This document shows positions 1 through 8,074 of a stretch of DNA of 64,000 bases, piece after piece. Each line of letters opens with the position of its first letter. Position 1 is the first letter of the stretch. Source of the DNA: Enterocloster bolteae. Lineage in GTDB: Bacteria > Bacillota > Clostridia > Lachnospirales > Lachnospiraceae. Below the pieces are notes generated by a model that was not told the DNA's origin, searched no databases, and worked only from the letters and a program-made list of their open reading frames with translations. Made by a program: the position numbers and the translations under genes. The DNA lies in the NCBI RefSeq assembly GCF_002234575.2, contig NZ_CP022464.2:2914001-2978000 (forward strand), given 5' to 3'.

Positions 1-2
1 CT

Positions 3-656
3 GTGTTTGACACAGCCATTGATGCACGGAGAGGAAAAGGAAGTTTTCAGGACTTGGCGTTAAATATCATCAAAGGTTTTTTCGCCGTCAGCCTGTTTAC
101 TGTAGTACCTATCGACCTTTATGTCTTCTGCATTAATCTGTCAAATGAACTGATTGGTGCCATTGCTGGTATGTCGGATTCACCAGGAAAACTTGGTGCC
201 ATTGCCACTATGGTGCTGGGCAGCTTTGAAACGCCTGGTGCCAATGTGGTGGTGTCTATCGTGTTTGTCATACTGATTGGATATGCGGTCATCAAAGTGT
301 TTTTCGCAAACTTAAAACGAGGCGGTATCCTTCTTGTCATGATGGCAACTGGCAGTCTTTATCTGTTCAGTGTACCAAGAGGATACAGCGACGGATTCGT
401 GTCTTGGTGCAAACAGGTAGCTGCTCTCTGCCTGACAGCGTTTTTACAGACCATTGTACTGGTTGCAGGGCTAGTTACTTATAACGCAAATATGCTGCTT
501 GGCATCGGATTGATGCTTTCCAGCACAGAGGTACCGAGAATAGCACAGAACTTTGGATTGGATACCAGTATGCGTTTCAACGCAATGAGTACGGTATATT
601 CCGTAAATTCCGTAGTCAATATGGCACGTAATGTAGGAAGAATCGCAAGCAGATGA
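3..656 (+). CDS. VirB6/TrbL-like conjugation membrane protein (5' partial)
   Basis: C-terminal part of a polytopic membrane protein; the frame is open to the window edge, so the true start lies upstream. Hydrophobic segments are visible at about residues 20-45, 80-105, 110-128 and 138-165, and the C-terminus is polar (MARNVGRIASR). This hydropathy and the position just before DUF4314-, PrgI- and VirB4-like genes match the VirB6/TrbL-like channel component of the type IV secretion system in Firmicutes ICEs. Role as inner-membrane mating-pore component is by family and context; no catalytic motif is expected. Sure of membrane protein and ICE context, less of the exact family. Confidence 0.75.
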   Translation: MFDTAIDARRGKGSFQDLALNIIKGFFAVSLFTVVPIDLYVFCINLSNELIGAIAGMSDSPGKLGAIATMVLGSFETPGANVVVSIVFVILIGYAVIKVFFANLKRGGILLVMMATGSLYLFSVPRGYSDGFVSWCKQVAALCLTAFLQTIVLVAGLVTYNANMLLGIGLMLSSTEVPRIAQNFGLDTSMRFNAMSTVYSVNSVVNMARNVGRIASR

Positions 657-687
657 CCTGAAAAATTATTATAAAGGAGTGAGTTCT

Positions 688-993
688 ATGAAGTGGGTAG
701 ATAATGGGAGAAGAATGGCGGAAAGAGCAAAAGAACTGTTCCCACCAGGTACCAGAATTCAGCTGATCCACATGGATGATCCATATAATCCGATACCTGA
801 CGGAACAAGAGGAACGGTCAAGTTCGTGGATGATATGGGGACCGTATTTCCAGATTGGGATAACGGCAGAGGTCTTGGTGTGGTATACGGTGAGGACAGT
901 TTCCGAAAGCTCACACCAGAAGAATTGTTGGAAGAACAGCAGAAAGAAGACATAAATCAAGACACAGATATGGGTATGAACATGGGAATGTAA
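688..993 (+). CDS. DUF4314-like small ICE protein
   Basis: 101 aa. The ATG at 688 is chosen because AAGGAG at 674-679 precedes it at good spacing; the upstream GTG at 679 lies inside that ribosome site. The core (PPGTRIQLIHMDDPYNPIPD, then GTRGTV and a WDNGRGLGV segment) is the pattern I know as DUF4314, a small beta-rich domain common in conjugative elements of gut Firmicutes and of unknown function. The tail is acidic and methionine-rich. Co-directional with and close to the flanking ICE genes. Confidence 0.7.
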   Translation: MKWVDNGRRMAERAKELFPPGTRIQLIHMDDPYNPIPDGTRGTVKFVDDMGTVFPDWDNGRGLGVVYGEDSFRKLTPEELLEEQQKEDINQDTDMGMNMGM

Positions 994-1007
994 GGGAGGT
1001 TTTTGAA

Positions 1008-1373
1008 ATGAAACTGGTATATATCTGTTCTCCATTAAGAGGAGAACCGGAAAAAAACATAGCAAAGGCGAACGAATACGCCAGAGAAGAAGCAATGAAA
1101 GGCAACTGTGCCATCGCACCACATTGTGTTTTCACACAGTTTTTGAACGATGAAGTGCCAGATGAACGCTGGCTCGGGCAGGAAATGGGGAAAGCACTTC
1201 TTTGCAGGTGTGATGAACTTTTGGTTTGCGGCAGCATCATTTCGGAAGGAATGCGTGAGGAAATCAAAATTGCCTATGAGAACGGCATTACTGTTTTAGG
1301 CAGAGATTTGTCCATTGCGGATATCGAAGATGCGGTGTTTGGAGAAACAGAACAGTGCTGTGAGATGGTATAA
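1008..1373 (+). CDS. DUF4406/DUF7768-like nucleoside deoxyribosyltransferase-fold protein
   Basis: 121 aa, start at ATG 1008 after GGGAGG. It opens with MKLVYICSPLRGEPEKN, the 'SPLRG' signature of small Rossmann-like proteins (DUF4406/DUF7768, related to nucleoside 2-deoxyribosyltransferases), followed by a conserved H-x-hydrophobic stretch (APHCVFTQFL) and a DELLVCG...SEGM segment typical of the fold. These are frequent ICE and phage passengers; substrate is unknown. Sits between the DUF4314 protein and the PrgI-like gene in the same orientation. Confidence 0.65.
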   Translation: MKLVYICSPLRGEPEKNIAKANEYAREEAMKGNCAIAPHCVFTQFLNDEVPDERWLGQEMGKALLCRCDELLVCGSIISEGMREEIKIAYENGITVLGRDLSIADIEDAVFGETEQCCEMV

Positions 1374-1390
1374 AAGGCAGGTGAGAAGCA

Positions 1391-1717
1391 ATGTATATCT
1401 ACCCAGAAAACCTGAAAGGCAAAAGCACCATGTTCCTTTGGACATTGCGAGATATGCTGATTATCATCATAGGTGCAGTCCTGTCAGCTGTCTTTGCGGC
1501 AGCTTTGGACTGGATTGTGCCTGGTGTTCTTATTGGCGTGTTCGCCTTTTTGACACTGCGTATTGATAACGAACTGAATATCTCGGACTACATCCGCTTT
1601 GCCTTTCGATTTTTTGTGACAACACAACAGATTTTTTATTGGAGGTTTGCCGATGACAAGAATGAGAATTGGAAAGAAGAAATCTACCAGAGAAGAAATA
1701 GGCGCCAGAAATATTGA
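1391..1717 (+). CDS. PrgI-family conjugation membrane protein
   Basis: 108 aa. Two closely spaced hydrophobic helices (about residues 18-40 and 42-58) sit between a short N-terminal segment (YIYPENLKGKS) and a basic C-terminus, the layout of PrgI/VirB3-like proteins that pair with VirB4 in Gram-positive type IV secretion. It lies directly before the VirB4 region and overlaps the next gene by 65 bp, which suggests translational coupling. Assignment rests on topology and neighbours. Confidence 0.65.
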   Translation: MYIYPENLKGKSTMFLWTLRDMLIIIIGAVLSAVFAAALDWIVPGVLIGVFAFLTLRIDNELNISDYIRFAFRFFVTTQQIFYWRFADDKNENWKEEIYQRRNRRQKY

Positions 1718-2246
1718 CGGGGTTGGCGTGGAAACATACGGCAATGAGTATCTGGTTTACTTTCTGGTACAGCCGGATAACATTGCGGTACTATCAGAAA
1801 CAGCAGTAAAAACAAAAATCATAGCGATGTCCAGTGTCATCAAAGGACTGGACTCCATTGAGTTTTCCTGCATCAATTCCAGAGAAAACTTCGACCAGAA
1901 CAAAATGTTTTACAAAGAGCGTCTGGAGGAAGAAGAAAGCCCCAAGGTACGAGAAATATTGGAAAAAGACCTGATCCATCTGGACAGAGTACAGATACAG
2001 ACGGCTTCCGCAAGGGAGTTTTTGTTTATCCTCCGCTTTCGCAACTATAATCCAGAAACAAATGAAGTACAGACAGGCATCAGCAGAATGACGAAGCTGT
2101 TGAAGGATGCAGGATTTTCCTACTGTCAGGCAAGTAAGGAGGACATCAAAAGGCTCTATGCCGTTTATTTCGTACAGAATATCACGCAAGTTTATTTCGA
2201 TGATTATGACGGCGAGAGATTTGTAAAGGAGGATGAATACCGTTGA
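1653..2246 (+). CDS. conjugation protein upstream of VirB4 (unrecognised)
   Basis: 197 aa; the ATG at 1653 has GGAGG at 1641-1645 seven bases upstream, better than the in-frame TTG at 1647. I do not recognise a domain. The protein is soluble-looking, with alternating strand and charged helix segments (FDQNKMFYKERLEEEESPKV), and overlaps the VirB4 start by 4 bp. Position between PrgI and VirB4 suggests a transfer-machine component. It is not simply a broken-off VirB4 N-terminus, because the next gene has its own full N-terminal part. Confidence 0.55.
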   Translation: MTRMRIGKKKSTREEIGARNIDGVGVETYGNEYLVYFLVQPDNIAVLSETAVKTKIIAMSSVIKGLDSIEFSCINSRENFDQNKMFYKERLEEEESPKVREILEKDLIHLDRVQIQTASAREFLFILRFRNYNPETNEVQTGISRMTKLLKDAGFSYCQASKEDIKRLYAVYFVQNITQVYFDDYDGERFVKEDEYR

Positions 2247-4054
2247 AAATCAGCAGAACAAAGAAAACAAAAGCCTATATTCCCAAAACGGAAGAAGAAA
2301 AAGAGCAGGTCAGGATCAAAGAGTTTTTGGATATGTGCGCGCCTTCTGTGCTGAAGTTCTACCCTGATTACTATATCTGCGGCAGCAGTTTCAGAAGCAC
2401 ATGGGTGGTGCGTGAATATCCAACGGACACAGAAGAACAGGCATTGCTCAGGCATTTGGGTGACCGTTCCGGCGTTACATTAAGAGTTTATACCAGACAC
2501 GTTACACCAGCGGAGGAAAGAAAAATCATTTCCAACGCAGCCAGCAGGAACAGAATGAACCGTTCTTCTGGCAACATCCAAAAGGAGATTATTGCAGAGT
2601 CAAACTTAAACGATGTCATGAACTTAATCGCACAGATGCACAGGGACAGAGAACCATTGGTACACTGTGCTGTATTCATTGAAATATCAACGCCCACACT
2701 GGAGAAGCTGAAAGAAATGCAGGCAGAAGTGGAGGCGGAGCTGACACGCTCTAAGATATCTGTAGATAAATTATTTCTAAGACAGAAAGAAGGCTTCGAG
2801 AGTACACAGCCATGCGGAAACAATGCTTTCCATGAGCAGTTCGAAAGAGTCATACCAGCAAGTAGTGCTGCCAATCTCTATCCATTCAACTATTCAGGAA
2901 AAGCCGATCCGCAAGGCTTTTATATCGGACATGACAAATATGGAAGCAACCTTTTCATTGATTTTCAAAGAAGAACAGATGACAAGACAAATGCCAACAT
3001 ACTAATACTTGGCAACAGCGGACAGGGCAAAAGCTATCTCATGAAACTGCTCCTTTGCAACATGAGAGAAAGTGGAATGGATATCGTCTGCCTTGATCCT
3101 GAACTTGAGTACAAAGATTTGGCAGTCAATATGGATGGCTGTTATATCGACTTGATGGAGGGAGAGTACATCATCAACATACTGGAACCAAAACGCTGGG
3201 AGGAAGACAGCGGTTCCGTACTGCCAAGGCATATTTCATTCCTTCGTGATTTTTTTCGTGCCTATAAAGACTTTACCAGTGCGGAGATTGATGTTCTAGA
3301 AATCTTTCTGGAGAAATTATATGAAAGCAAAGGTATTAAAGAAGATACTGACTTTTCAGGATTAAAACACACAGACTACCCAGTACTGTCAGATTTATAT
3401 CATCTGGCAGAACAGGAACTGAACCAATATGAAGAAAGGAAGGGGAATATCTATACCAGAGAAACGGTCAGGGATTTATGCTTGAAATTAAAATCGATCT
3501 GTATTGGTGCTGACAGCAAGTTTTTTAACGGACACACCAACATCACAAGCAATCGATTTATCTGTTTTGGCACAAAGGGCATTACAGATGCGGATACGGC
3601 AATACGAAACGCAATGCTGTTCAATGTCCTTTCTTTTATGTCTGATGCCCTGCTGTCCAAAGGGAATACGGCAGCATTTATTGATGAGCTGTACCTGTTT
3701 TTGACTAACATGACTGCCATCGAATACATCCGAAACGCCATGAAGCGTGTGCGTAAAAAAGGCAGTGCAGTTATTATTGCCAGCCAGAATATCGAAGACT
3801 TCAACAGAGCTGATGTGAGAGAAATGACAAAACCCATGTTTGCCATTCCAACACATCAGTTTTTGTTTAACCCAGGGAATATCTCCAAGAAGGAATATAT
3901 GGAAATGCTCAGGCTGGATGATTGTCTGTTCGACCTGATCAGCAGTCCTTTAAGAGGTGTCTGTGTGTTTCGTCATGGCTCAGAAGTTTACCATCTGGTG
4001 GTAAAAGCACCGCAGTATAAAGAGGATTTGTTTGGCAGTGCTGGAGGTAAGTAA
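2243..4054 (+). CDS. VirB4-like conjugative transfer ATPase
   Basis: 603 aa. The start is TTG at 2243 with AAAGGAGG at 2225-2232, overlapping the previous stop. Walker A GNSGQGKS lies near residues 257-264 and a Walker B-like AAFIDELY near 477-484, followed by an arginine-rich helix and ASQNIEDF, the arrangement of VirB4/TraC ATPases. These hexameric enzymes power substrate translocation and pilus or pore assembly at the inner face of the membrane. Length is within the family range. Same operon as the flanking conjugation genes. Confidence 0.88.
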   Translation: MKISRTKKTKAYIPKTEEEKEQVRIKEFLDMCAPSVLKFYPDYYICGSSFRSTWVVREYPTDTEEQALLRHLGDRSGVTLRVYTRHVTPAEERKIISNAASRNRMNRSSGNIQKEIIAESNLNDVMNLIAQMHRDREPLVHCAVFIEISTPTLEKLKEMQAEVEAELTRSKISVDKLFLRQKEGFESTQPCGNNAFHEQFERVIPASSAANLYPFNYSGKADPQGFYIGHDKYGSNLFIDFQRRTDDKTNANILILGNSGQGKSYLMKLLLCNMRESGMDIVCLDPELEYKDLAVNMDGCYIDLMEGEYIINILEPKRWEEDSGSVLPRHISFLRDFFRAYKDFTSAEIDVLEIFLEKLYESKGIKEDTDFSGLKHTDYPVLSDLYHLAEQELNQYEERKGNIYTRETVRDLCLKLKSICIGADSKFFNGHTNITSNRFICFGTKGITDADTAIRNAMLFNVLSFMSDALLSKGNTAAFIDELYLFLTNMTAIEYIRNAMKRVRKKGSAVIIASQNIEDFNRADVREMTKPMFAIPTHQFLFNPGNISKKEYMEMLRLDDCLFDLISSPLRGVCVFRHGSEVYHLVVKAPQYKEDLFGSAGGK

Positions 4055-4073
4055 ATGAAAGGGAGTGGTAAAT

Positions 4074-4409
4074 ATGATGATAGATGCAAGAGATGAAGAC
4101 TTTAAATTGGCAGAAATTGATAATGTGGTGGTGATTTTTACCAATGCACGTATTGATCGAGATACGGTGCCTTTTGATTTATACTGCTATGATGTCAGAG
4201 AGTCAGAGTGCTTTAGTGGCGATCCAGTTACGCTGGAGAAGGTTGTTTCCATAAATCACTGGGGTACCATTTTATCAAAAAAACCGTTTCCTTTGGAAGA
4301 TGATGCATACTATCCGTTGAAAGACGGCATCAATTATCTGGAAGAAACCTGTACGATGGATGAGTTTATGGAAATGAATCCAGAAGACGAAATGGATGTT
4401 ATGTCTTAA
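4074..4409 (+). CDS. YodL/LPD28-like ICE protein
   Basis: 111 aa, acidic. GGGAG at 4061-4065 fits ATG 4074; the GTG at 4065 falls inside the ribosome site. It resembles the short polyvalent-protein-associated domain (YodL/LPD28 type) of conjugative elements: FDLYCYDVRESE, then GDPVTLEKVV and NHWGTILSK. Function unknown; such domains also occur in very large ICE proteins and are suspected of acting with DNA entry or antirestriction. Lies between virB4 and the NlpC/P60 gene. Confidence 0.5.
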   Translation: MMIDARDEDFKLAEIDNVVVIFTNARIDRDTVPFDLYCYDVRESECFSGDPVTLEKVVSINHWGTILSKKPFPLEDDAYYPLKDGINYLEETCTMDEFMEMNPEDEMDVMS

Positions 4410-4431
4410 GAAATAAAAGAAGGTGAGGCAA

Positions 4432-5382
4432 ATGGCAAGTCCTATGGCAGTTGCCGTTATGACGAAGAAAGCGTTGGAGCTGGCAGAAGACAAACGAGTG
4501 CGGACACTGCTGGCAAGTATTGTGGCAGGTATTGTAATCGTGATGCTGATACCGCTGCTGGTTATGGTTTCTATCTTCAATACACAAGCAGGATTCAGTC
4601 AGGAGGTTGCAAGAATCGTATTCGATGGAGGACCTATTCCAACGGATATCGATGCGGAACTTTCCAAAGCTATGGAAGAAATGATTGATGCCTTTGAGGA
4701 ATTGAATCAGACGATAGAATCATTGGAAGAAGATGGATTTGACGATATCAAAGTCAAGTCTTTTTTTTATATCCTCTATTTTACAAAGGATCTGACAGAT
4801 TTTGATGAGGAATTCTATGTGGGCTTTGTGGATTGTTTTGTGGGTGAAAAAGAAGAGGACGAGATTTATGAGGAACTGGAAGACTACCTTTCCTATGAGT
4901 TTACGGAAACAGAAAAGGTGGAAATCCGAAATCTATATCTCTTTATCAAGTATGGATACTCTGCGACAGACAAAATCACAGGCATTCCTGGGGAAGCATT
5001 CAACGATGCCACATTCGCACAGTTGATGCAGGAAGCCACGAAATATATCGGCTTTCCTTACCAATGGGGCGGAAGTACACCGGAAACCAGTTTCGATTGT
5101 TCCGGTTTTGTATGTTGGGTATATACCCATTCTGGAGTCCATAACCTGCCCAGAACAACCGCACAGCAGATTTATAACCAGTGTACACCGGTGTCAAAAG
5201 ACGAGGTGAAACCAGGAGATTTGGTGTTTTTTACAGGAACATATCAGAGCAGCAACCCCGTAACCCATATTGGAATCTATGTTGGGGACAATCAAATGTT
5301 GCATTGCGGCGATCCCATCGGCTATGCAAACTTGGGGAATTCCTATTGGGTGAAGCATTTTTATGGGTTTGGCAGATTGTAA
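4432..5382 (+). CDS. NlpC/P60 cell-wall hydrolase of the conjugation machinery
   Basis: 316 aa, start ATG 4432 after AAGGTGAGG. One N-terminal transmembrane helix (about residues 24-45), an acidic helical linker, and a C-terminal NlpC/P60 cysteine peptidase domain. The catalytic Cys is in FDCSGFVCWVY (about residue 223) and the His in THIGIYVG (about residue 279). Such membrane-anchored peptidoglycan hydrolases open the wall locally for the mating channel, equivalent to VirB1. The usual second lysozyme-like domain seen in some relatives is absent. Confidence 0.85.
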   Translation: MASPMAVAVMTKKALELAEDKRVRTLLASIVAGIVIVMLIPLLVMVSIFNTQAGFSQEVARIVFDGGPIPTDIDAELSKAMEEMIDAFEELNQTIESLEEDGFDDIKVKSFFYILYFTKDLTDFDEEFYVGFVDCFVGEKEEDEIYEELEDYLSYEFTETEKVEIRNLYLFIKYGYSATDKITGIPGEAFNDATFAQLMQEATKYIGFPYQWGGSTPETSFDCSGFVCWVYTHSGVHNLPRTTAQQIYNQCTPVSKDEVKPGDLVFFTGTYQSSNPVTHIGIYVGDNQMLHCGDPIGYANLGNSYWVKHFYGFGRL

Positions 5383-5397
5383 AGGAGTGTGAAAAAT

Positions 5398-5751
5398 ATG
5401 ATGAAAGAAATTACGGTAGGAGAATTGAAAAAAATGACGGATAAAGAAGGATTGATTCTTCAAGGCTGTGGCGGAGATTTAAAAGAGTGGGAAGATGGTG
5501 TCAATGAACTGTTGACAGAGTCAGGTATTTTGCTGGAAGGAGATACATTCAAAAATGTTTATGTTTTTGAAAACGAAGGATTAACAAATTTGTTGTTTGA
5601 TATGGACGATGTCAAGTTGGATGTAGGAAAGCTTGCCATGTGGAGAATCAATACCCACCAGCAGTTTGGCGGTACATGGCTCAGTGATTACCTCGCAAAT
5701 AAATTTGAAATGGGAGAAGAATTAAAATCTTCTATGGAGCCGGAACTTTAA
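5398..5751 (+). CDS. small acidic ICE protein, unknown function
   Basis: 117 aa. AAAGGAG at 5381-5387 supports ATG 5398 or 5401. Contains GLILQGCGGDLKEWEDGVNE and a C-terminal QQFGGTWLSDYL, a pattern I have seen in other clostridial ICE hypothetical proteins but cannot name. No signal peptide or membrane segment. It follows the NlpC/P60 gene by 15 bp and is probably in the same transcript. Confidence 0.5.
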   Translation: MMKEITVGELKKMTDKEGLILQGCGGDLKEWEDGVNELLTESGILLEGDTFKNVYVFENEGLTNLLFDMDDVKLDVGKLAMWRINTHQQFGGTWLSDYLANKFEMGEELKSSMEPEL

Positions 5752-5769
5752 GAAAAGGGGTGAAACAGT

Positions 5770-6486
5770 ATGAATCAAGAAAGAAAACCACATTTTGAAA
5801 GTTTGATGGCAAAGCTGGAAAACTTCCGTGAAGAAGAAATCCGAGTGCTGCAGGGATATCTGGAGCCGGTTTTGGAGGTAAGAGAAAAAATATTATCTTC
5901 GTTTTCCAATGAAAAAGCAAGCAGCAGATTCTCTGTTGGAGAGATTTCGGATGAGCTTATGTATGTGAATTTGTTGGAAGATCTGCTTCAGACAGATGAG
6001 AGGATATCTGAATGCCGAATGGATTTTGATGCCTGTGATATGATCCTCTATCATAAGCAACCAGAACATTCCTATGACAGCATGAAAACAACAGAGCAAA
6101 AATATGAAGGCGTAGCAGCCATGAATCTGTTTTATCGCGAGCTAGGAGATGCGATGTTTTACTATAACCCTGATGAGCCAAACAAAGGCTGTGTGGTAAT
6201 CGAGAAAATCATTTCTCTTAGTGACGAGGACTTCTGGTTCTTTGGAGAAAACATCAAGCAGGAGGCTTCCTTCATTACGGATAACGAAGAACTGCAGTAT
6301 TTTGATCAGCAGATGACTTTGCACTGCCTGTTTATCCAAAAAGAGGATGCGGAGTTTGGTGTTTTGATCAGCCATGACCAAAAAAGTGGTGAAGTTTATT
6401 CCGGCTATCTGCCGAACTTGGATCAGTTTCAGGAGATTGGGTGTGAGATTTCAGAAAAAGAAGACTATGTGGAACCACAGATGTGA
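5770..6486 (+). CDS. hypothetical ICE protein
   Basis: 238 aa, ATG 5770 after AGGGGTG. Not recognised. It begins with a helical, charged region (residues 1-50), has no membrane span or signal, and is rich in Asp, Glu and aromatic residues. Its 18-bp spacing from the previous gene and 21-bp spacing to the next place it at the distal end of the transfer operon. Confidence 0.45.
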   Translation: MNQERKPHFESLMAKLENFREEEIRVLQGYLEPVLEVREKILSSFSNEKASSRFSVGEISDELMYVNLLEDLLQTDERISECRMDFDACDMILYHKQPEHSYDSMKTTEQKYEGVAAMNLFYRELGDAMFYYNPDEPNKGCVVIEKIISLSDEDFWFFGENIKQEASFITDNEELQYFDQQMTLHCLFIQKEDAEFGVLISHDQKSGEVYSGYLPNLDQFQEIGCEISEKEDYVEPQM

Positions 6487-6507
6487 CCGCAAAAGGAGGT
6501 GAGTATC

Positions 6508-6780
6508 ATGAAACTTTCTGCGATACAGGTTAAGTTTGAAACCAGCAAGTACTTGGCACTAAAGCGATATGCGGCAAAAAAGGAAGTATCTTTGGAGCAG
6601 GAACTGGAAGAAACACTGAACAGACTGTATCGAAAACTGGTGCCGCCAGATGTCCGAGAGTATATTGAAGAAGGTGAGAAAATGGAAAAAGTAAGTAAAC
6701 CAAAAGCGAAAAATGAGGAAAAAGAGTCAGGGGAAGAACAGAATCAAGCAGAACAGCCGCAGGATATCCAATCCGTTTAA
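6508..6780 (+). CDS. DUF6103-like RHH-type small protein
   Basis: 90 aa; ATG 6508 follows AAAGGAGG at 6492-6499. The N-terminus (IQVKFETSKYLALKRYAAKK then a Glu-rich helix and LYRKLVPPDVREYI) matches the small DUF6103-type proteins found at the end of transfer operons in clostridial ICEs, with a ribbon-helix-helix-like predicted start. The C-terminal 25 residues are a low-complexity Glu/Gln tail. A strong terminator follows directly. Confidence 0.55.
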   Translation: MKLSAIQVKFETSKYLALKRYAAKKEVSLEQELEETLNRLYRKLVPPDVREYIEEGEKMEKVSKPKAKNEEKESGEEQNQAEQPQDIQSV

Positions 6781-6781
6781 T

Positions 6782-6819
6782 GGCAAGAGAGCAGATGGTA
6801 TCATCTGCTCTCTTTTGCC
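6782..6819 (+). terminator. rho-independent terminator of the transfer operon
   Basis: Perfect 11-bp stem (6787-6797 GAGAGCAGATG with 6802-6812) closed by GTAT and followed by TTTT. It starts a few bases after the stop codon of the DUF6103-like gene. Confidence 0.85.
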
Positions 6820-6823
6820 AATA

Positions 6824-6853
6824 TGGACATGATGTAAATGGCTGTGATATAAT
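6824..6853 (+). promoter_or_regulatory. promoter of the leader/rsgA/GNAT cassette
   Basis: TGGACA (6824-6829) and TATAAT (6848-6853) with an 18-bp spacer, just after the upstream terminator. Predicted transcription start is near 6860, ahead of the 18-codon leader. Confidence 0.55.
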
Positions 6854-6884
6854 AAGGAAAATTTTAAGAATGGAGAGTGTTTTT

Positions 6885-6941
6885 ATGATGAATACAAATA
6901 AAAAGGATATTGTAAAAATGGAAGGAGGAAAGGTGCAGTAA
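6885..6941 (+). CDS. 18-residue leader peptide
   Basis: Short frame ATG 6885 to TAA 6941, preceded by TGGAGAG at 6871-6877 at good spacing. The peptide reads MMNTNKKDIVKMEGGKVQ. Codons 12-15 (MEGG) contain the 5' arm of a downstream hairpin, so ribosome position on this frame would decide whether the hairpin forms. Nothing shows that it is translated; support is the promoter, the ribosome site and the hairpin geometry. Confidence 0.4.
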   Translation: MMNTNKKDIVKMEGGKVQ

Positions 6942-6960
6942 GTATTTTATACCTCCTTCC
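6920..6960 (+). promoter_or_regulatory. attenuator-like hairpin before rsgA
   Basis: Perfect 9-bp inverted repeat, GGAAGGAGG (6920-6928) and CCTCCTTCC (6952-6960). The 5' arm lies in the leader frame; the 3' arm is an anti-Shine-Dalgarno sequence that could also pair with GGAGG at 6987-6991. Only three T residues follow, so it would be a weak terminator or a translational switch. Confidence 0.45.
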
Positions 6961-6984
6961 TTTGAAATAATAGGAATATATAAT

Positions 6985-8064
6985 ATGGAGGATAATGAAT
7001 TGAAACAATTACAAAAATATGGTGCTACAGAACGTTTTTATACAGAATCAAAATTATATCCCGATTATCAATTAGCAAGAGTAATCGCGCAGTATCGCGG
7101 GAAATATAAAGTGATTACTGATCAACAAGAATTTTTTGCAGAAATTTCTGGAAAATTTCGATATACAACAGAAGAACTGGTTCAATTTCCAACAGTTGGA
7201 GATTTTGTTATGGTGACGGTGGAAAAAGAATTTGCATCCATCCACCAGGTTTTAACAAGAAAAAGTTTGTTTTTGCGGAAAGCTGTTGGAGTATCCAATC
7301 AATCACAGACGGTTGCTGCCAATATAGATACTGTTTTTTTGTGTATGTCCCTAAACAAAAATTTCAATTTGAATCGTATGGAACGATATTTATCTATTGC
7401 ATGGGACAGTGGTGCTACACCAGTTATCGTATTGACAAAATCAGATTTGTGTGAAGATTTGTCAGAGAGGATTTCTCAGATAGAAAGCATTTCATGTTTT
7501 TCTGATATCATAGTAACATCTATGTTTGAGGATGACATATCTGCAAAATTTTTATCTTATTTTTCCAAAAATCAAACCTGTGCTTTTATTGGCTCCTCCG
7601 GTGTAGGCAAATCAACATTAATCAACCGTTTACTAGGTGTAAATACAATAGCAACACAAGAAATTGCTAAAGGAGATAAGGGACGCCATACGACTACAGG
7701 ACGTGAGATGTTTTTATGTCCCCTTGGTGGAGTAGTGATTGATACACCAGGCATGAGAGAAATGGGTGCAGACAGTACAGACCTTTCAAAAACATTTTCA
7801 GAACTTGAATCATTGGCATACCAATGTAAATTTCGCAACTGTACGCATACCAATGAACCAGGTTGTGCAGTTCTAGCAGCAATAGAACGCGGTGAATTAG
7901 ATATAAGACGGCTGGAGAATTACCGAAAACTACAACATGAAAGCAGCTATGATGGATTAAACAGCAAAGAAATTGAAATTAAGAAATGTGAGCGCATGTT
8001 TAAAGATGTTGGTGGTATGAAGAATGTCAGACGCTATGCCAAAGAGCAGCGTAAAAGAAAATGA
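6985..8064 (+). CDS. rsgA: RsgA-like ribosome-assembly GTPase (accessory copy)
   Basis: 359 aa circularly permuted GTPase. G4 TKSD (151-154) comes before G1 GSSGVGKS (203-210) and G3 DTPG (253-256); an N-terminal OB-fold precedes them and a zinc site C281/C286/H288/C294 follows, the full RsgA architecture. RsgA matures the 30S subunit and checks its decoding centre. Translation may begin at ATG 6985, which has no good ribosome site, or at TTG 7000, which has GGAGG at 6987-6991. Located as cargo between ICE operons, so probably an extra copy beside a chromosomal one. Confidence 0.88.
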   Translation: MEDNELKQLQKYGATERFYTESKLYPDYQLARVIAQYRGKYKVITDQQEFFAEISGKFRYTTEELVQFPTVGDFVMVTVEKEFASIHQVLTRKSLFLRKAVGVSNQSQTVAANIDTVFLCMSLNKNFNLNRMERYLSIAWDSGATPVIVLTKSDLCEDLSERISQIESISCFSDIIVTSMFEDDISAKFLSYFSKNQTCAFIGSSGVGKSTLINRLLGVNTIATQEIAKGDKGRHTTTGREMFLCPLGGVVIDTPGMREMGADSTDLSKTFSELESLAYQCKFRNCTHTNEPGCAVLAAIERGELDIRRLENYRKLQHESSYDGLNSKEIEIKKCERMFKDVGGMKNVRRYAKEQRKRK

Positions 8065-8074
8065 GGTGGGATAT

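Noticed and set aside
1653..4054. A split (frameshifted) VirB4 gene
   Set aside because: The second gene has its own ribosome site and complete N-terminal region, and the 4-bp overlap is normal coupling, so two separate genes are more likely.
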